Shown here piece after piece: positions 16,600 to 25,980 of a DNA stretch of 43,417 bases. How positions within the stretch are numbered: position 1 is the first letter of the stretch; the number at the start of each line of letters is the position of its first letter. The position numbers were made by a program, and so were the translations under genes. This stretch comes from Haliea sp. (GTDB taxonomy: Bacteria > Pseudomonadota > Gammaproteobacteria > Pseudomonadales > Halieaceae), in contig PKCY01000036.1 of the NCBI GenBank assembly GCA_002862985.1, positions 1 to 43,417 on the forward strand, given 5' to 3'. The notes under the pieces are model-generated. The model did no database searches and was not told the origin of the DNA. It saw only the letters and a program-made list of their open reading frames with translations.

Positions 16600-18411
16600 T
16601 CAGATGCGACCGGCGCGTCGGCGCTCGTGCTCCTGCAGCAACTTTTTGCGCAGGCGAATACTGGCGGGCGTGACCTCCACCAGTTCATCATCTTCGATAA
16701 ATTCCAGAGCCTGCTCCAATGTATGAAGCACAGGAGGCGTCAGTGTGAGCGCCTCATCGGTTCCAGAAGCGCGTACGTTGGTAAGCTGCTTACCCTTGGT
16801 GGGGTTTACCGTTAGGTCATTACCGCGACTGTGCAGCCCAATGATCTGACCCTCGTAAACATCGACGTTGGGATCAACAAATATTCGTCCCCGTTCCTGC
16901 AGGTTAAACAACGAAAAGCCCAGCGTCTTGCCTTTCACCATTGACACTAATACGCCATTGGATCGATGAATGATCTCTGCATTCTTCACCGGACCGTAGT
17001 GATCAAAGACGTGGGTGAGGATTCCGGCGCCCGAGGTCAGTGTGAGAAATAACGAACGGAAACCAATCAGTCCGCGAGCAGGAATAATAAACTCCAGGCG
17101 CACCCGGCCTTTACCATCGGGCACCATGTTTTCCAGTTCCGCACGACGCAGACCCAATTCCTGCATCACCGAGCCCTGATGCGCCTCCTCACAGTCGATC
17201 ACCAACTGCTCGAAGGGCTCCTGAATCACGCCATCCACTTCCTTCTGAATAACTTCCGGGCGGGAGACGCCCAGCTCGAAGCCTTCCCGGCGCATGGATT
17301 CAATCAACACAGACAGGTGCAATTCGCCGCGCCCTGACACCTTGAACTTGTCAGGCGTCTCGCCAGGCTCAACGCGCAGCGCTACATTGTGAATCAATTC
17401 CCGCTCGAGGCGCTCTTTGAGGTTGCGCGAAGTAACATACTTGCCTTCCTTCCCAGCAAAAGGAGAGTTGTTCACCTGAAACGTCATACTCACAGTTGGC
17501 TCGTCCACCGACAGGGGCGGCAGTGCTTCAGGCGCTTCGGGGTCACACAAAGTGTCCGAAATATTCAGTCCCTCTATTCCGGTCACACAGACAATATCTC
17601 CCGCTTCGGCAGCTTCCACGTCTATCCTCTCCAGGCCTAGATAACCCATAACCTGCAGTACTTTGCCCTTGCGCGTTCCACCCTCATCATCGACCACAGT
17701 CACCTGAGTGTTCGGCGCAAGTGTGCCGCGCGTAATTCGACCGACACCAATTACACCAACGTAGCTGCTGTAATCGAGGGCGCTAATTTGCATTTGTAGC
17801 GGCCCCTGGGAATTCACTTCGGGCGCGGGCGCTTTATCTATGACGGTTTGCAACAAGGGCTGCATGTCTTCGCTCATGTGCTCATGCTCAAAGCCGGCAA
17901 TACCATTGATGGCAGAGGTATAAATAATGGGGAAATCCAGCTGCTCTTCTGTTGCTCCCAGTCGGTCGAACAGGTCAAACACCTGGTCCACTACCCAATC
18001 CGGCCGCGCCCCTGGGCGGTCTATCTTGTTAACCACCACAATGGGGTTCAAGCCCTGCTCAAAAGCCTTGGACGTGACGAATCGAGTCTGCGGCATCGGA
18101 CCATCCACGGCGTCGACCAACAGCAATACTGAATCGACCATCGACAACACCCGCTCCACCTCGCCACCAAAGTCGGCGTGTCCGGGGGTGTCGACGATGT
18201 TGATACGGTAGCCGCCCCAAACGATTGACGTGTTCTTGGCCAGGATAGTAATACCGCGCTCTCGCTCCTGATCATTGGAATCCATCACCCGTTCTGCGCC
18301 ATCGGAGCGTCGATCAAGGGTGCCTGACTGTTGTAGCAGGCAGTCCACAAGAGTGGTTTTACCATGGTCAACGTGGGCAATAATGGCGATATTGCGAAGT
18401 TTCTCGATCAA
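16600..18411 (-). CDS. typA: Translational GTPase TypA/BipA
   Basis: A ribosome-binding GTPase of the EF-G/LepA class that helps 50S assembly, notably under cold or stress. G1 is [11 protein letters not shown]3 DTPGHADF and G4 NKIDRPGA; the C-terminal domain unique to TypA follows ([18 protein letters not shown], then [11 protein letters not shown]). I place the start at TTG 18411 because it aligns with the usual [14 protein letters not shown]-terminus and AGAGG lies seven bases before it, giving 603 residues (E. coli 607). A GTG at 18429 would add six residues with no ribosome site. A clean -10 box lies upstream, and dtd follows directly. Confidence 0.95.
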   Translation of the reverse strand: MIEKLRNIAIIAHVDHGKTTLVDCLLQQSGTLDRRSDGAERVMDSNDQERERGITILAKNTSIVWGGYRINIVDTPGHADFGGEVERVLSMVDSVLLLVDAVDGPMPQTRFVTSKAFEQGLNPIVVVNKIDRPGARPDWVVDQVFDLFDRLGATEEQLDFPIIYTSAINGIAGFEHEHMSEDMQPLLQTVIDKAPAPEVNSQGPLQMQISALDYSSYVGVIGVGRITRGTLAPNTQVTVVDDEGGTRKGKVLQVMGYLGLERIDVEAAEAGDIVCVTGIEGLNISDTLCDPEAPEALPPLSVDEPTVSMTFQVNNSPFAGKEGKYVTSRNLKERLERELIHNVALRVEPGETPDKFKVSGRGELHLSVLIESMRREGFELGVSRPEVIQKEVDGVIQEPFEQLVIDCEEAHQGSVMQELGLRRAELENMVPDGKGRVRLEFIIPARGLIGFRSLFLTLTSGAGILTHVFDHYGPVKNAEIIHRSNGVLVSMVKGKTLGFSLFNLQERGRIFVDPNVDVYEGQIIGLHSRGNDLTVNPTKGKQLTNVRASGTDEALTLTPPVLHTLEQALEFIEDDELVEVTPASIRLRKKLLQEHERRRAGRI

Positions 18412-18453
18412 GGGGCTGCCTCTGGGCACATGGGTGCCGTAAAAAAGGCGCGG

Positions 18454-18459
18454 ATTATA
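18454..18459 (-). promoter_or_regulatory. -10 box of the typA promoter
   Basis: On the minus strand this reads TATAAT, a perfect -10 hexamer, about 43 bases before the typA start, predicting a leader of roughly 35 bases. No good -35 hexamer is found at 16-18 bases, so it may rely on other contacts. Confidence 0.55.
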
Positions 18460-18540
18460 CCCTATCGCGGTGCTGCGAGCTGCCAGCGACTTTGTGTAAA
18501 TTGTGTACTATTTGAGAGTGCGGTGAAGTCGCCTCACAGG

Positions 18541-18960
18541 GCATAAATCCCAATATCCGGCGGGCTACCCTGCAAACGGGCCGTGCGGGGGCGCCTCGTG
18601 ACGCTCTTGCCGCAAGACAACCTCTGAGTACCGCCGCGGAAACGCGACGACACAACTCGTGAAGGGGCCGCGCAAATATCTCCCTTGCATAAGTCATCCG
18701 CCGTACATTTCGCATTGCCTCTGACATTTGTGCCCATACCGTCTCATCGAATTGTGCCGATTCCACCCCAGTTTTGTCCCGGTCACGGTGCAACAGAGCA
18801 CGCAAATTCGATTCCAACTAGCGAACCAGCTGACACATGACGAGCTTGCTCTTGATAACGATACCCGAGAAACACTTGACAACGAATTGCAGAGAGGCCA
18901 TAACCAATGCGCCGGAACGGCGCGCGTACTAATCGCACTTCGCTCGGGCAATTGTTCAGC
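18541..18960. other. Intergenic stretch between typA and glnA control regions, no gene seen
   Basis: Several overlapping open frames exist on both strands, but all have low-complexity, arginine- and serine-rich translations with no family resemblance and no ribosome site. I see no RNA gene, repeat or mobile element in it. The typA promoter lies to its left and the glnA regulatory sites to its right. Confidence 0.4.
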
Positions 18961-18988
18961 CCCACATTGCTATCTGCAGGCCACATTA

Positions 18989-19027
18989 TCGCACCAAAAT
19001 AGTGCGATAACGACCTATATTGGTGCG
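18989..19027 (+). promoter_or_regulatory. Tandem NtrC-type binding sites upstream of glnA
   Basis: Two dyads resemble the NtrC consensus GCACC-N5-GGTGC. The first is GCACCAAAATAGTGC at 18991-19005. The second, CGACCTATATTGGTGCG at 19011-19027, is very like the enterobacterial site TGCACTATATTGGTGCA. Their centres are 21 bases apart, two helical turns, as expected for cooperative NtrC dimers. They lie about 106 and 127 bases upstream of the predicted sigma-54 start site, the usual enhancer distance. Confidence 0.8.
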
Positions 19028-19098
19028 ATAGAGGCCTGTCCAACACGGTTTACGCTGTAAATCCCCTAAAATTCAGTGCGTTAGAACAAGCACTTATT

Positions 19099-19114
19099 TG
19101 GCACAGCTCTTGCT
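19099..19114 (+). promoter_or_regulatory. Sigma-54 (-24/-12) promoter of glnA
   Basis: TGGCAC at 19099-19104, five bases, then TTGCT at 19110-19114 matches the RpoN consensus, with the invariant GG at 19100-19101 and GC at 19112-19113. Transcription should start near 19125, giving a leader of about 97 bases. Upstream NtrC-type sites and the nearby ntrBC genes support nitrogen control. Confidence 0.88.
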
Positions 19115-19221
19115 TTTACAAAGACTGCTGAGACTACCTGCGCTGCCCGCATTGACTGGCACCGGGAGAAACAACCCGGACCAAACAAGCCGGCCCAATT
19201 AATGCCTTATGGAGAAAAAAG

Positions 19222-20628
19222 ATGTCAAACAAAACCCTGAAGCTGATAAAAGATAGCGAAGCACGCTGGGTAGACCTGCGCTTCACAGACACCCACGGTA
19301 AAGAGCAGCATGTCACCATCCCTGAAAAGGAAGTGAGCGAAGACTTCTTCGATGGCGGCAAAATGTTTGACGGGTCCTCCATTGCCGGCTGGAAGGGCAT
19401 TAACGATTCCGACATGGTGCTGATGCCCGACGATGATTCCTCAGTGCTGGATCCTTTCACCGACGACTCGACCGTCATCCTCCGTTGTAACGTCGCCGAG
19501 CCCACTACCATGCAAGGCTACGATCGTGACCCGCGCTCCATCGCCCAGCGCGCCGAAGGCTACCTCAAGAGTACCGGTATCGGGGACACGGCCTACTTTG
19601 GCCCAGAACCTGAATTTTTCGTTTTCGACGACATCAAGTGGCATATCGACATGGGCGGCTGTGGTGTGAAGATCCACGCCGATGAAGCCGCGTGGGCGTC
19701 AAACCACAGCTTTGAAGACGGCAACACCGGCCATCGCCCGGGCGTTAAAGGCGGTTACTTCCCTGTACCGCCTGTCGATTCTCTGCACGATATTCGCGCC
19801 GCCATGTGCACGGCCATGGAACAAATGGGCCTCGATATTGAAGTGCATCACCACGAGGTTGCCACCGCCGGACAGTGTGAAATCGGTACCCGCTTCAGTA
19901 CCCTGGTGAAAAAAGCCGACGAAGTGCAGATACTGAAATACTGCGTGCATAACGTCGCCCACGCCTACGGCAAAACTGCGACCTTTATGCCCAAGCCGAT
20001 TGTGGGTGATAACGGTTCCGGCATGCACGTGCACCAATCTATCTCCAAAGGTGGTGACAACATCTTTGCCGGCGACGGCTACGCGGGATTGTCTGAGGCA
20101 GCCCTGTTTTACATCGGTGGCATTATCAAACATGCGCGGGCATTGAATGCCTTCACTAACTCGTCCACAAACTCCTACAAGCGCCTGGTGCCAGGCTTTG
20201 AGGCACCGGTGATGCTCGCTTACTCAGCTCGCAACCGGTCCGCTGCTATCCGTATTCCCTACGAGGCCAACCCCAAGGGCAAGCGTATCGAAGTGCGCTT
20301 TCCGGACCCAACCGCCAATCCCTATCTCGCATTCTCTGCGCTACTAATGGCTGGCCTGGACGGCATTCAAAACAAGATCCACCCTGGCGATCCGGCCGAC
20401 AAGGATTTGTATGACCTGCCCCCAGAAGAAGGCAAAGCCATTCCCACGGTTTCCTCTAGCCTTGAAATGTCCCTGGCCGCACTGGATGCAGATCGTGAGT
20501 TCCTGACCCAAGGCGGTGTTTTTTCGGACGAAATGATCTCTGCGTTTATCGAGTTGAAGTCTGAGGAAGTCCAACGTCTGAACATGACTACTCACCCGGT
20601 CGAGTTCGATATGTATTACTCTGTCTAA
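19222..20628 (+). CDS. glnA: Glutamine synthetase, type I
   Basis: This 468-residue enzyme makes glutamine from glutamate, ammonia and ATP as a dodecamer and is the main entry point for ammonia at low supply. Signatures include [17 protein letters not shown], the ATP-binding [16 protein letters not shown] and the glutamate-binding NRSAAIRIP. The adenylylation target is Tyr397 in [10 protein letters not shown], the same number as in E. coli, so it is the GSI-beta form switched off by GlnE. GGAGAAAA precedes the ATG. Expression should depend on sigma-54 and phosphorylated NtrC through the sites upstream, and the NtrB/NtrC pair is encoded just downstream. A strong terminator follows. Confidence 0.98.
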   Translation: MSNKTLKLIKDSEARWVDLRFTDTHGKEQHVTIPEKEVSEDFFDGGKMFDGSSIAGWKGINDSDMVLMPDDDSSVLDPFTDDSTVILRCNVAEPTTMQGYDRDPRSIAQRAEGYLKSTGIGDTAYFGPEPEFFVFDDIKWHIDMGGCGVKIHADEAAWASNHSFEDGNTGHRPGVKGGYFPVPPVDSLHDIRAAMCTAMEQMGLDIEVHHHEVATAGQCEIGTRFSTLVKKADEVQILKYCVHNVAHAYGKTATFMPKPIVGDNGSGMHVHQSISKGGDNIFAGDGYAGLSEAALFYIGGIIKHARALNAFTNSSTNSYKRLVPGFEAPVMLAYSARNRSAAIRIPYEANPKGKRIEVRFPDPTANPYLAFSALLMAGLDGIQNKIHPGDPADKDLYDLPPEEGKAIPTVSSSLEMSLAALDADREFLTQGGVFSDEMISAFIELKSEEVQRLNMTTHPVEFDMYYSV

Positions 20629-20647
20629 GCTCATTTGGAGACCACTG

Positions 20648-20675
20648 AAAGGCTCACCCTGGTGGGCCTTTTTTT
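20648..20675 (+). terminator. Rho-independent terminator of glnA
   Basis: AAAGGCTCACC pairs with GGTGGGCCTTT around a two-base loop, with one mismatch, and the T-run reaches 20675. It sits 20 bases after the glnA stop and should separate glnA from the downstream genes. Confidence 0.82.
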
Positions 20676-20838
20676 GTGGGCGATGATTCGACACCAGCAA
20701 AAATACCCCTGACGCAAGCAGAATTAAGCCTAACCGGATAACGTTAGCCGGCGCCATTTGACTGTGTCCACATGAGCTCTTCCAATCCGACGCTTTCTGA
20801 TAGGGTGTAGCCTATACGGAACGCCCTGGGAATTAATC

Positions 20839-21372
20839 ATGTTTGGAATTCTTCTGCTTGTCCTGCTGCTTACACCCCTATGCAGTGCGGCCGAATCTAT
20901 CTACCGCACCACCGACGCAGAAGGCAATGTCGTGTTTACTGATGCGCCGTCCGCCAGCGACGCTAAATCTACAGAGCGGCTCGAAATCCAGCCGATCAAT
21001 ACAGTAGCGCCGCCAAGTCCACTGACAGCTCCCATCACAACACCCAGGGAACCAGAGGAAACGGCGATCAGCGTAACTATTACATCACCCGAGGATGAAA
21101 CGTCGTTCCCCATGGGGCCCGGCAATTTTTCCGCCGCCGTTCGGGTGGAGCCTCAGATGTCGCCGCGCGCTAACCTCCAACTGTTCGTTGATGGTGCGCC
21201 CTGGGGCGCCCCGCAAAGAAGCGCAAACTGGCGGCTCACCAATGTCTTTCGCGGCGCCCACGACCTCACCGTTGGCCTCATTGATGGCTCGGGGAAAACA
21301 GTCGCGATGTCTGAGCCAATTCGCGTGTACGTGCACCGGCCCTCCGTGAACTTCAAAAACAGAGCAAATTAG
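20839..21372 (+). CDS. Exported DUF4124 domain protein
   Basis: A 177-residue protein with a signal peptide (MFGILLLVLLLTPLCSAAES, cleavage likely after Ala18). DUF4124 follows: SIYRTTDAEGNVVFTDAPS, a small domain whose role is not known. After a proline-rich linker comes an Ig-like or beta-sandwich section with ITSPEDETSFPMGPGNFS and a VFRGAHDLTVGL repeat. Proteins of this kind lie between glnA and ntrB in several gammaproteobacteria, Pseudomonas included, but no part in nitrogen control has been shown. It probably acts in the periplasm. It is not a lipoprotein, since the cysteine near the cleavage site lacks a lipobox. Confidence 0.85.
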   Translation: MFGILLLVLLLTPLCSAAESIYRTTDAEGNVVFTDAPSASDAKSTERLEIQPINTVAPPSPLTAPITTPREPEETAISVTITSPEDETSFPMGPGNFSAAVRVEPQMSPRANLQLFVDGAPWGAPQRSANWRLTNVFRGAHDLTVGLIDGSGKTVAMSEPIRVYVHRPSVNFKNRAN

Positions 21373-21396
21373 ACCTCGACAAGGCCTGGCGCTTGA

Positions 21397-21413
21397 TGCA
21401 CCATATTGGTGCG
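21397..21413 (+). promoter_or_regulatory. Near-perfect NtrC-type palindrome upstream of ntrB
   Basis: TGCACCATATTGGTGCG contains GCACCA and TGGTGC as perfect complementary arms around three bases. It is the best NtrC match in the window. It lies between the DUF4124 gene and ntrB, about 195 bases before the ntrB start. In enterobacteria an NtrC site represses the ntrBC (glnL) promoter, so autoregulation is likely. No confident promoter was found beside it. Confidence 0.8.
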
Positions 21414-21599
21414 CGCGGAACCGAAATCGCCGCTATCGTTATGCCCTGGCTCTTTCATACGCCTTCGCAGCACAACACATCAATTGTAAGTTTGTGCTTA
21501 CTTCGGTTGTATATCCAGTATTCTATGACTTTTTTCTTATTGCTACTGACAACGACATTCTGGCTCCATTATTGCTAAGACTAAGGGGCGGAGTGAATT

Positions 21600-22745
21600 G
21601 TGCATGACATGTCGGCTAGCTCACCCTACAGATGGGCGCCTCCATTCGCGGAGATACACGAACATGAGGCAAGAATGAAACAAGACCCAAGTATCTTAGA
21701 CAGTATCAGTACCGGTATTGTGAAGTTCGACGAGAAGCTTACGGTCACGGCTATGAATGCCTCCGCCGAAGCCTTGTTAGAGACATCCCTGACCCGCTGT
21801 CTCGGGCAGCATGCTGGTAAACTGGTGCTGGACCCGACTCAGTGGCTGGCCGCGCTGGAGCATGCACTGGCAAGCAGTAACCTGCACACCAATCGTGGCA
21901 TCGCCCTGACATTACATTCGGGACAAGAAATTCGAGTCGATGTCGTCGTCACACCATTGACCGACCATGACGGAGCACTCAACCTGCTGGTGGAGATGAT
22001 GGCGATCGACCGTCTCCTTAGAATCAGTCGGGATGAAAGTCTGGTCCACGCCCAGGAGACCAACCGGGCGATGATTCGGGGGCTCGCTCACGAAATTAAA
22101 AACCCTCTGGGCGGCGTGCGTGGGGCGGCACAACTACTGGCTCGGGAGTTGCCGAACGAAGAGTTGGCAGAATATACGCGGATTATTATCCGCGAGGCCG
22201 ACCGTTTGCGTGACCTGGTCGACCGCTTACTGGGCCCCAACCGCCAATTGGACTTACAACCACGCAATATTCACGAAGTCCTGGAGCATGTACGCAATCT
22301 CATCATTGCCGAATCGGACAACGCAGTCACCATCATCCGCGACTACGACCCGAGTTTGCCGGAGTTTGCCTGCGACAAAGCGCAGCTCATTCAGGCCGTG
22401 CTCAATATCATGCGCAATGCGCTGCAAGCGGCACCGAATGCTGATCAGTGTGAGATTACGCTGCGCAGTCGTTCCCAGCGACAGTTCACTATGGGCACAC
22501 GGGTGCACCGGCTAGTGTGCCGAGTGGACATCCTCGACAACGGGCCTGGAATTCCCGCTGCAATACTGCCCGCCATATTTGCCCCAATGGTCACCGGGCG
22601 CGCCGATGGCACAGGTCTGGGGCTGTCGATTGCCCAATCTATTATTCACCGCCACAAGGGGGTAATCGGCTGCGAAAGCCGCCCCGGCAAAACCCACTTC
22701 ACCTTCTTCTTACCAATGGAATTACACGATGCAAAAGCAAGCTAA
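21600..22745 (+). CDS. ntrB: Nitrogen regulation sensor kinase NtrB
   Basis: A soluble histidine kinase and phosphatase for NtrC, governed by PII. An N-terminal PAS domain (about residues 30-140) is followed by the H-box AHEIKNPLGGVRGA with His164, the N-box NIMRNALQA, the G1 box DNGPGI and the G2 box GTGLGLS. There are no membrane segments, as expected for NtrB. Two starts are possible: GTG 21600 with GGAG before it (381 residues) and ATG 21675 with GAGG before it (356 residues, closer to the family's usual length). The gene overlaps ntrC by 17 bases, so the two are translated together. It likely regulates glnA upstream through NtrC. Confidence 0.95.
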   Translation: MHDMSASSPYRWAPPFAEIHEHEARMKQDPSILDSISTGIVKFDEKLTVTAMNASAEALLETSLTRCLGQHAGKLVLDPTQWLAALEHALASSNLHTNRGIALTLHSGQEIRVDVVVTPLTDHDGALNLLVEMMAIDRLLRISRDESLVHAQETNRAMIRGLAHEIKNPLGGVRGAAQLLARELPNEELAEYTRIIIREADRLRDLVDRLLGPNRQLDLQPRNIHEVLEHVRNLIIAESDNAVTIIRDYDPSLPEFACDKAQLIQAVLNIMRNALQAAPNADQCEITLRSRSQRQFTMGTRVHRLVCRVDILDNGPGIPAAILPAIFAPMVTGRADGTGLGLSIAQSIIHRHKGVIGCESRPGKTHFTFFLPMELHDAKAS

Positions 22746-24132
22746 GGTCTGGGTAGCGGACGACGATAGCTCCATCCGCTGGGTGCTGGAGCGCGCCCTC
22801 AAGCAGGCAGGCATAAAACACCAGAGCTTCGTCGACGCGGATCAGCTGCTAAAACAGTTTGCCTCGGAACAGCCGGATGTCATCATAAGTGATATCCGAA
22901 TGCCCGGAACAGACGGGCTGGAATTACTTGCGCAAATCCACGAAACCTATCCCGACCTACCCGTAATAATTACCACCGCACACTCAGACCTTGACAGCGC
23001 AGTTGCTTCCTACCAACAGGGTGCCTTTGAGTACTTGCCCAAACCCTTCGACCTGGACGAAGTCATCGCAGTTACCGAGCGCGCCATTGCTCACGCGTAT
23101 GAGAAACGCGGCACCCCAACCGTAGCGGAAGAGCTTCCCGAAACTGAGATCATTGGTGAAGCTCCCGCTATGCAGGAAGTATTTCGCGCCATCGGGCGGC
23201 TGGCACACAGCAACATTACCGTGTTGATAAACGGTGAATCGGGAACCGGCAAGGAATTGGTTGCGCGAGCCTTGCATCGGCACAGTCCCCGCACCAACTC
23301 GCCTTTTATAGCGCTCAATATGGCCGCTATTCCCAAGGAACTGATGGAGTCGGAACTGTTCGGCCATGAAAAAGGCGCCTTCACCGGCGCCAACAACAAA
23401 CGCGAGGGTCGCTTCGAGCAGGCCGACGGTGGCACCCTTTTTCTGGATGAGATTGGCGATATGCCCGCCGATACACAAACCCGTTTGCTGCGTGTTCTCG
23501 CCGATGGCGAATTCTATCGTGTGGGTGGCCACGTACCGGTTAAAGTTGATGTACGTATTATCGCTGCCACGCACCAGGATTTGGAAGCACTGGTGCAGCG
23601 CGGCGATTTTAGGGAAGACCTGTTTCATCGCCTCAATGTCATTCGCATTCACATACCAAAGCTCGCCGAGAGGCGCGAGGATATTCCCAGGCTTATGCAA
23701 TATTTTTTCCAGCAGGCGGCAAAGGAATTGGGCGGAGAGACTAAAATTCTACTACCTGAAGCAGAACAGTTTCTAATTAACCTCGACTGGCCCGGAAATG
23801 TCAGGCAGTTGGAAAACTGCTGCCGCTGGATCACCGTGATGGCATCGGGGCGTGAAATTCACATTAGTGATTTACCGCCGGAGCTCGGTACAAGCATTAC
23901 GCACCCATCAATCAGCGAAGAATCTGATTGGCGCGAACAGTTGTATCGATGGGCACACAATGAACTGATTCACGGTAAACAGCAGATTCTGCAGGAGGCT
24001 GTGCCGGCATTTGAAAAAGTCATGATTGAGGTGGCGCTGCAGCATACGCAGGGGCGCAAGCGGGATGCTGCCGAGCTGTTGGGCTGGGGTCGCAATACGC
24101 TCACACGGAAGATCAAAGAATTGGAGTTTTAA
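22729..24132 (+). CDS. ntrC: Nitrogen regulation response regulator NtrC
   Basis: A 467-residue sigma-54 activator with three parts: receiver (phosphorylated Asp55 in IISDIRMPGTDG), AAA+ ATPase (Walker A GESGTGKE, the sigma-54-contacting GAFTGA loop, Walker B GGTLFLDEIGD) and a Fis-type helix-turn-helix (KRDAAELLGWGRNTLTRKIKEL). When phosphorylated by NtrB it binds the enhancer sites upstream and drives sigma-54 transcription of nitrogen genes such as glnA. Its targets are visible in this same window. Length equals that of the family. It is the last gene of the ntrB-ntrC pair. Confidence 0.97.
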   Translation: MQKQAKVWVADDDSSIRWVLERALKQAGIKHQSFVDADQLLKQFASEQPDVIISDIRMPGTDGLELLAQIHETYPDLPVIITTAHSDLDSAVASYQQGAFEYLPKPFDLDEVIAVTERAIAHAYEKRGTPTVAEELPETEIIGEAPAMQEVFRAIGRLAHSNITVLINGESGTGKELVARALHRHSPRTNSPFIALNMAAIPKELMESELFGHEKGAFTGANNKREGRFEQADGGTLFLDEIGDMPADTQTRLLRVLADGEFYRVGGHVPVKVDVRIIAATHQDLEALVQRGDFREDLFHRLNVIRIHIPKLAERREDIPRLMQYFFQQAAKELGGETKILLPEAEQFLINLDWPGNVRQLENCCRWITVMASGREIHISDLPPELGTSITHPSISEESDWREQLYRWAHNELIHGKQQILQEAVPAFEKVMIEVALQHTQGRKRDAAELLGWGRNTLTRKIKELEF

Positions 24133-24230
24133 AAAAGGGTGCCTCTTCCAGATAGAACCGACTTAAGCTGCCAAGTCATTGTAATTCCAATTGATTCGGC
24201 GTTATTCGAGTCTGATCCAGGACATAAACA

Positions 24231-24695
24231 ATGCTAAAAATCGTCCTCTATCAACCAGAGATTCCGCCCAATACCGGCAACATCATCCGCCTGTGCGCCA
24301 ACAACGGGTGCTCTTTGCACCTTATCGAGCCACTGGGGTTTGATCTGGATGACAAAAAGATGCGCCGCGCCGGCCTCGACTACCGGGAATTCGCAGACAT
24401 GCAATTGTATCCTGATATGGCGAGTTTCAAGCAGGATCACGGCGGTGGCAGGCTACTTGCCGTAACTACGCGCGGTGGGACGGCCTATCATCAGGTCAGA
24501 TATCAACCCGGCGATGCCATCGTCTTTGGCCCCGAAACACGCGGATTACCAAGAGATATTTTGGAAGAACTCGGACCTCATAGGACTCTGCGCATTCCGA
24601 TGAAACCCCAGAGTCGTAGCCTCAACCTGAGCAATGCGGTAGCTCTGGTGGTCTATGAGGGGCTGCGCCAGCTGGACTTTCCGGGCCTACAATAA
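24231..24695 (+). CDS. trmL: tRNA (cytidine(34)-2'-O)-methyltransferase TrmL
   Basis: A 154-residue SPOUT methyltransferase that 2'-O-methylates the wobble base of tRNA-Leu isoacceptors. It starts with the family MLKIVLYQPEIPPNTGNIIR and has the knotted SAM-binding elements VFGPETRGLP and IPMKPQSRSLNLSNAVALVV. Length equals that of E. coli TrmL (157). The gene stands alone between ntrC and the convergent secB operon, an arrangement shared with Pseudomonas. Confidence 0.95.
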   Translation: MLKIVLYQPEIPPNTGNIIRLCANNGCSLHLIEPLGFDLDDKKMRRAGLDYREFADMQLYPDMASFKQDHGGGRLLAVTTRGGTAYHQVRYQPGDAIVFGPETRGLPRDILEELGPHRTLRIPMKPQSRSLNLSNAVALVVYEGLRQLDFPGLQ

Positions 24696-24726
24696 GTAAG
24701 CGCTCACATCGGTTTCGGGTCAATGA

Positions 24727-24748
24727 AAAGAGGGCCAAAGCCCCCTTT
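24727..24748. terminator. Bidirectional terminator between trmL and secB
   Basis: AAAGAGGGC pairs with GCCCCCTTT around CAAA with one mismatch. On the minus strand the stem is followed by CTTTTC, so it mainly fits the end of secB; on the plus strand only three Ts follow. Confidence 0.6.
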
Positions 24749-24766
24749 CCGGATCTTTCATCGCGT

Positions 24767-25249
24767 TCAGTGTTTAGCCGGCGCCTCAGCCGTTTGCGCC
24801 TGAGCGAGTGCTTGCTGGTACAGGGCTTCAAAATTGACGGGAGCCAGCATGAGTGCCGGAAACCCACCCTTTACACAGGTTGAATCGAGCGTCTCGCGCG
24901 CGAAAGGGAATAGAATGTTGGGCGCAGCCGTGCGCAAAATCCGTCGTAATTCTTCACCCTCAAAACCCTGGAGGAAGAAAATACCCGCCTGCTGCACCTC
25001 AACCAAAAATGCGGTCTCTTCTTCGACCTTGGCGGTGACAGTAACAGTCAACACCACATCGAAGTTGCCCTCTTCATCAATCGGCTCAGCGCGGGTATTC
25101 AACTCAACATTTATTTTAGGCTGCCATTGCTCCTTAAATACTGCGGGTGTGGCAGGAGACTCAAAAGACAAGTCCTTGGTATAGATGCGCTGCATAGCGA
25201 ACTGTTGCTGCGGTTGTTCCGTGTTGGATCCTACTTGTTCATCGGCCAT
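24767..25249 (-). CDS. secB: Protein-export chaperone SecB
   Basis: A 160-residue tetrameric cytoplasmic chaperone that keeps precursors unfolded and hands them to SecA. Typical elements are IYTKDLSFESPATPAVF at the N-terminus, VEVQQAGIFFLQGFEGEEL, and CVKGGFPALMLAPVNFEALY near the end. GGGAGG nine bases before the ATG is a strong ribosome site. It is the third gene of a minus-strand unit after a rhodanese and grxC, the same order as in Pseudomonas. Confidence 0.97.
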   Translation of the reverse strand: MADEQVGSNTEQPQQQFAMQRIYTKDLSFESPATPAVFKEQWQPKINVELNTRAEPIDEEGNFDVVLTVTVTAKVEEETAFLVEVQQAGIFFLQGFEGEELRRILRTAAPNILFPFARETLDSTCVKGGFPALMLAPVNFEALYQQALAQAQTAEAPAKH

Positions 25250-25279
25250 TACGCCGTCCTCCCATTCAGTGTCAAAACA

Positions 25280-25552
25280 TTAAGGCGCAGGGCGAACCTG
25301 CTCCAGTAATTCATCCAGACGGCCCTGTCGTTCCAGCAAATAAAGATCATCAAAGCCGCCAATGTGCTGATCGCCTATCCATATCTGTGGAACGGTATTG
25401 CGCCCGCTTTTTGTCATCATTTCCCGGCGCAACAACGGCTCCTGATCCACCGCGATATCGCTGTAGGCTACGTCTTTGTCATCCAACAGATCTCGAGCCC
25501 GAATGCAGTAGGGGCAGAAACGCGTAGTATAAAGAGTGACACCTGGACTCAT
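25280..25552 (-). CDS. grxC: Glutaredoxin 3
   Basis: This 90-residue thiol-disulfide protein reduces mixed disulfides with glutathione. The active site CPYC is at 13-16, followed by the conserved NTVPQIWIG with the cis-proline and GGFDDLYLL for glutathione binding. It lies between the rhodanese and secB genes, starting 14 bases after the rhodanese stop and ending 30 bases before secB. Length fits GrxC (E. coli 83). Confidence 0.96.
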   Translation of the reverse strand: MSPGVTLYTTRFCPYCIRARDLLDDKDVAYSDIAVDQEPLLRREMMTKSGRNTVPQIWIGDQHIGGFDDLYLLERQGRLDELLEQVRPAP

Positions 25553-25566
25553 AGCTAACCGCCGTA

Positions 25567-25980
25567 TCAGCTGACAGTAGGCAACTGCAGATTACCCCAC
25601 TCGATCATGCCGCCGGTCATTTTGTAGACCTGCCCGTATTGGTCTGCCTTGAGTTGCTTACCCGCTGTACCCGACTGATGGCCCATCTTACACACCAGCA
25701 CAATCGGTTTGTCCTTATACTTCGAAAGCTCAGCCGTGCGCGCAGTCAATTTGGAGAAAGGAATGTTAATTGCGCCGACAATATGGCTCTTTTTGAACTC
25801 CGCCGCATCGCGCAAATCCAGAAAAATACCGTCCTCTGTGTTGACGATATTAATCGCCTGCTGGGGCGAGAGCGAAGGACCCGACTTGCGAGATTCATGC
25901 AGAAACAACATTGCGACAAGAGCAAGGAGTCCAGCCACCAGTATCCACTGCTGCGTCAGAAATTCGAGAATTAATGCCAT
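25567..25980 (-). CDS. Membrane-anchored rhodanese-like protein, YibN type
   Basis: A 137-residue protein with one N-terminal membrane helix (about 8-27) and a rhodanese domain. The catalytic cysteine is Cys97 in VLVCKMGHQSG, and FLDLRDAAEFKKSHIVGAINIP is the usual beginning of the fold. Such proteins move sulfane sulfur or bind thiols; the physiological partner of YibN is not settled. It heads the rhodanese-grxC-secB unit, and the divergent gpmI follows after 332 bases. The position matches the Pseudomonas order. Confidence 0.93.
   Translation of the reverse strand: MALILEFLTQQWILVAGLLALVAMLFLHESRKSGPSLSPQQAINIVNTEDGIFLDLRDAAEFKKSHIVGAINIPFSKLTARTAELSKYKDKPIVLVCKMGHQSGTAGKQLKADQYGQVYKMTGGMIEWGNLQLPTVS

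Noticed and set aside
18455..19060. Several overlapping frames of 60-120 residues on both strands between typA and glnA
   Set aside because: Translations are low in complexity, overlap each other and the regulatory sites, and resemble no protein family.
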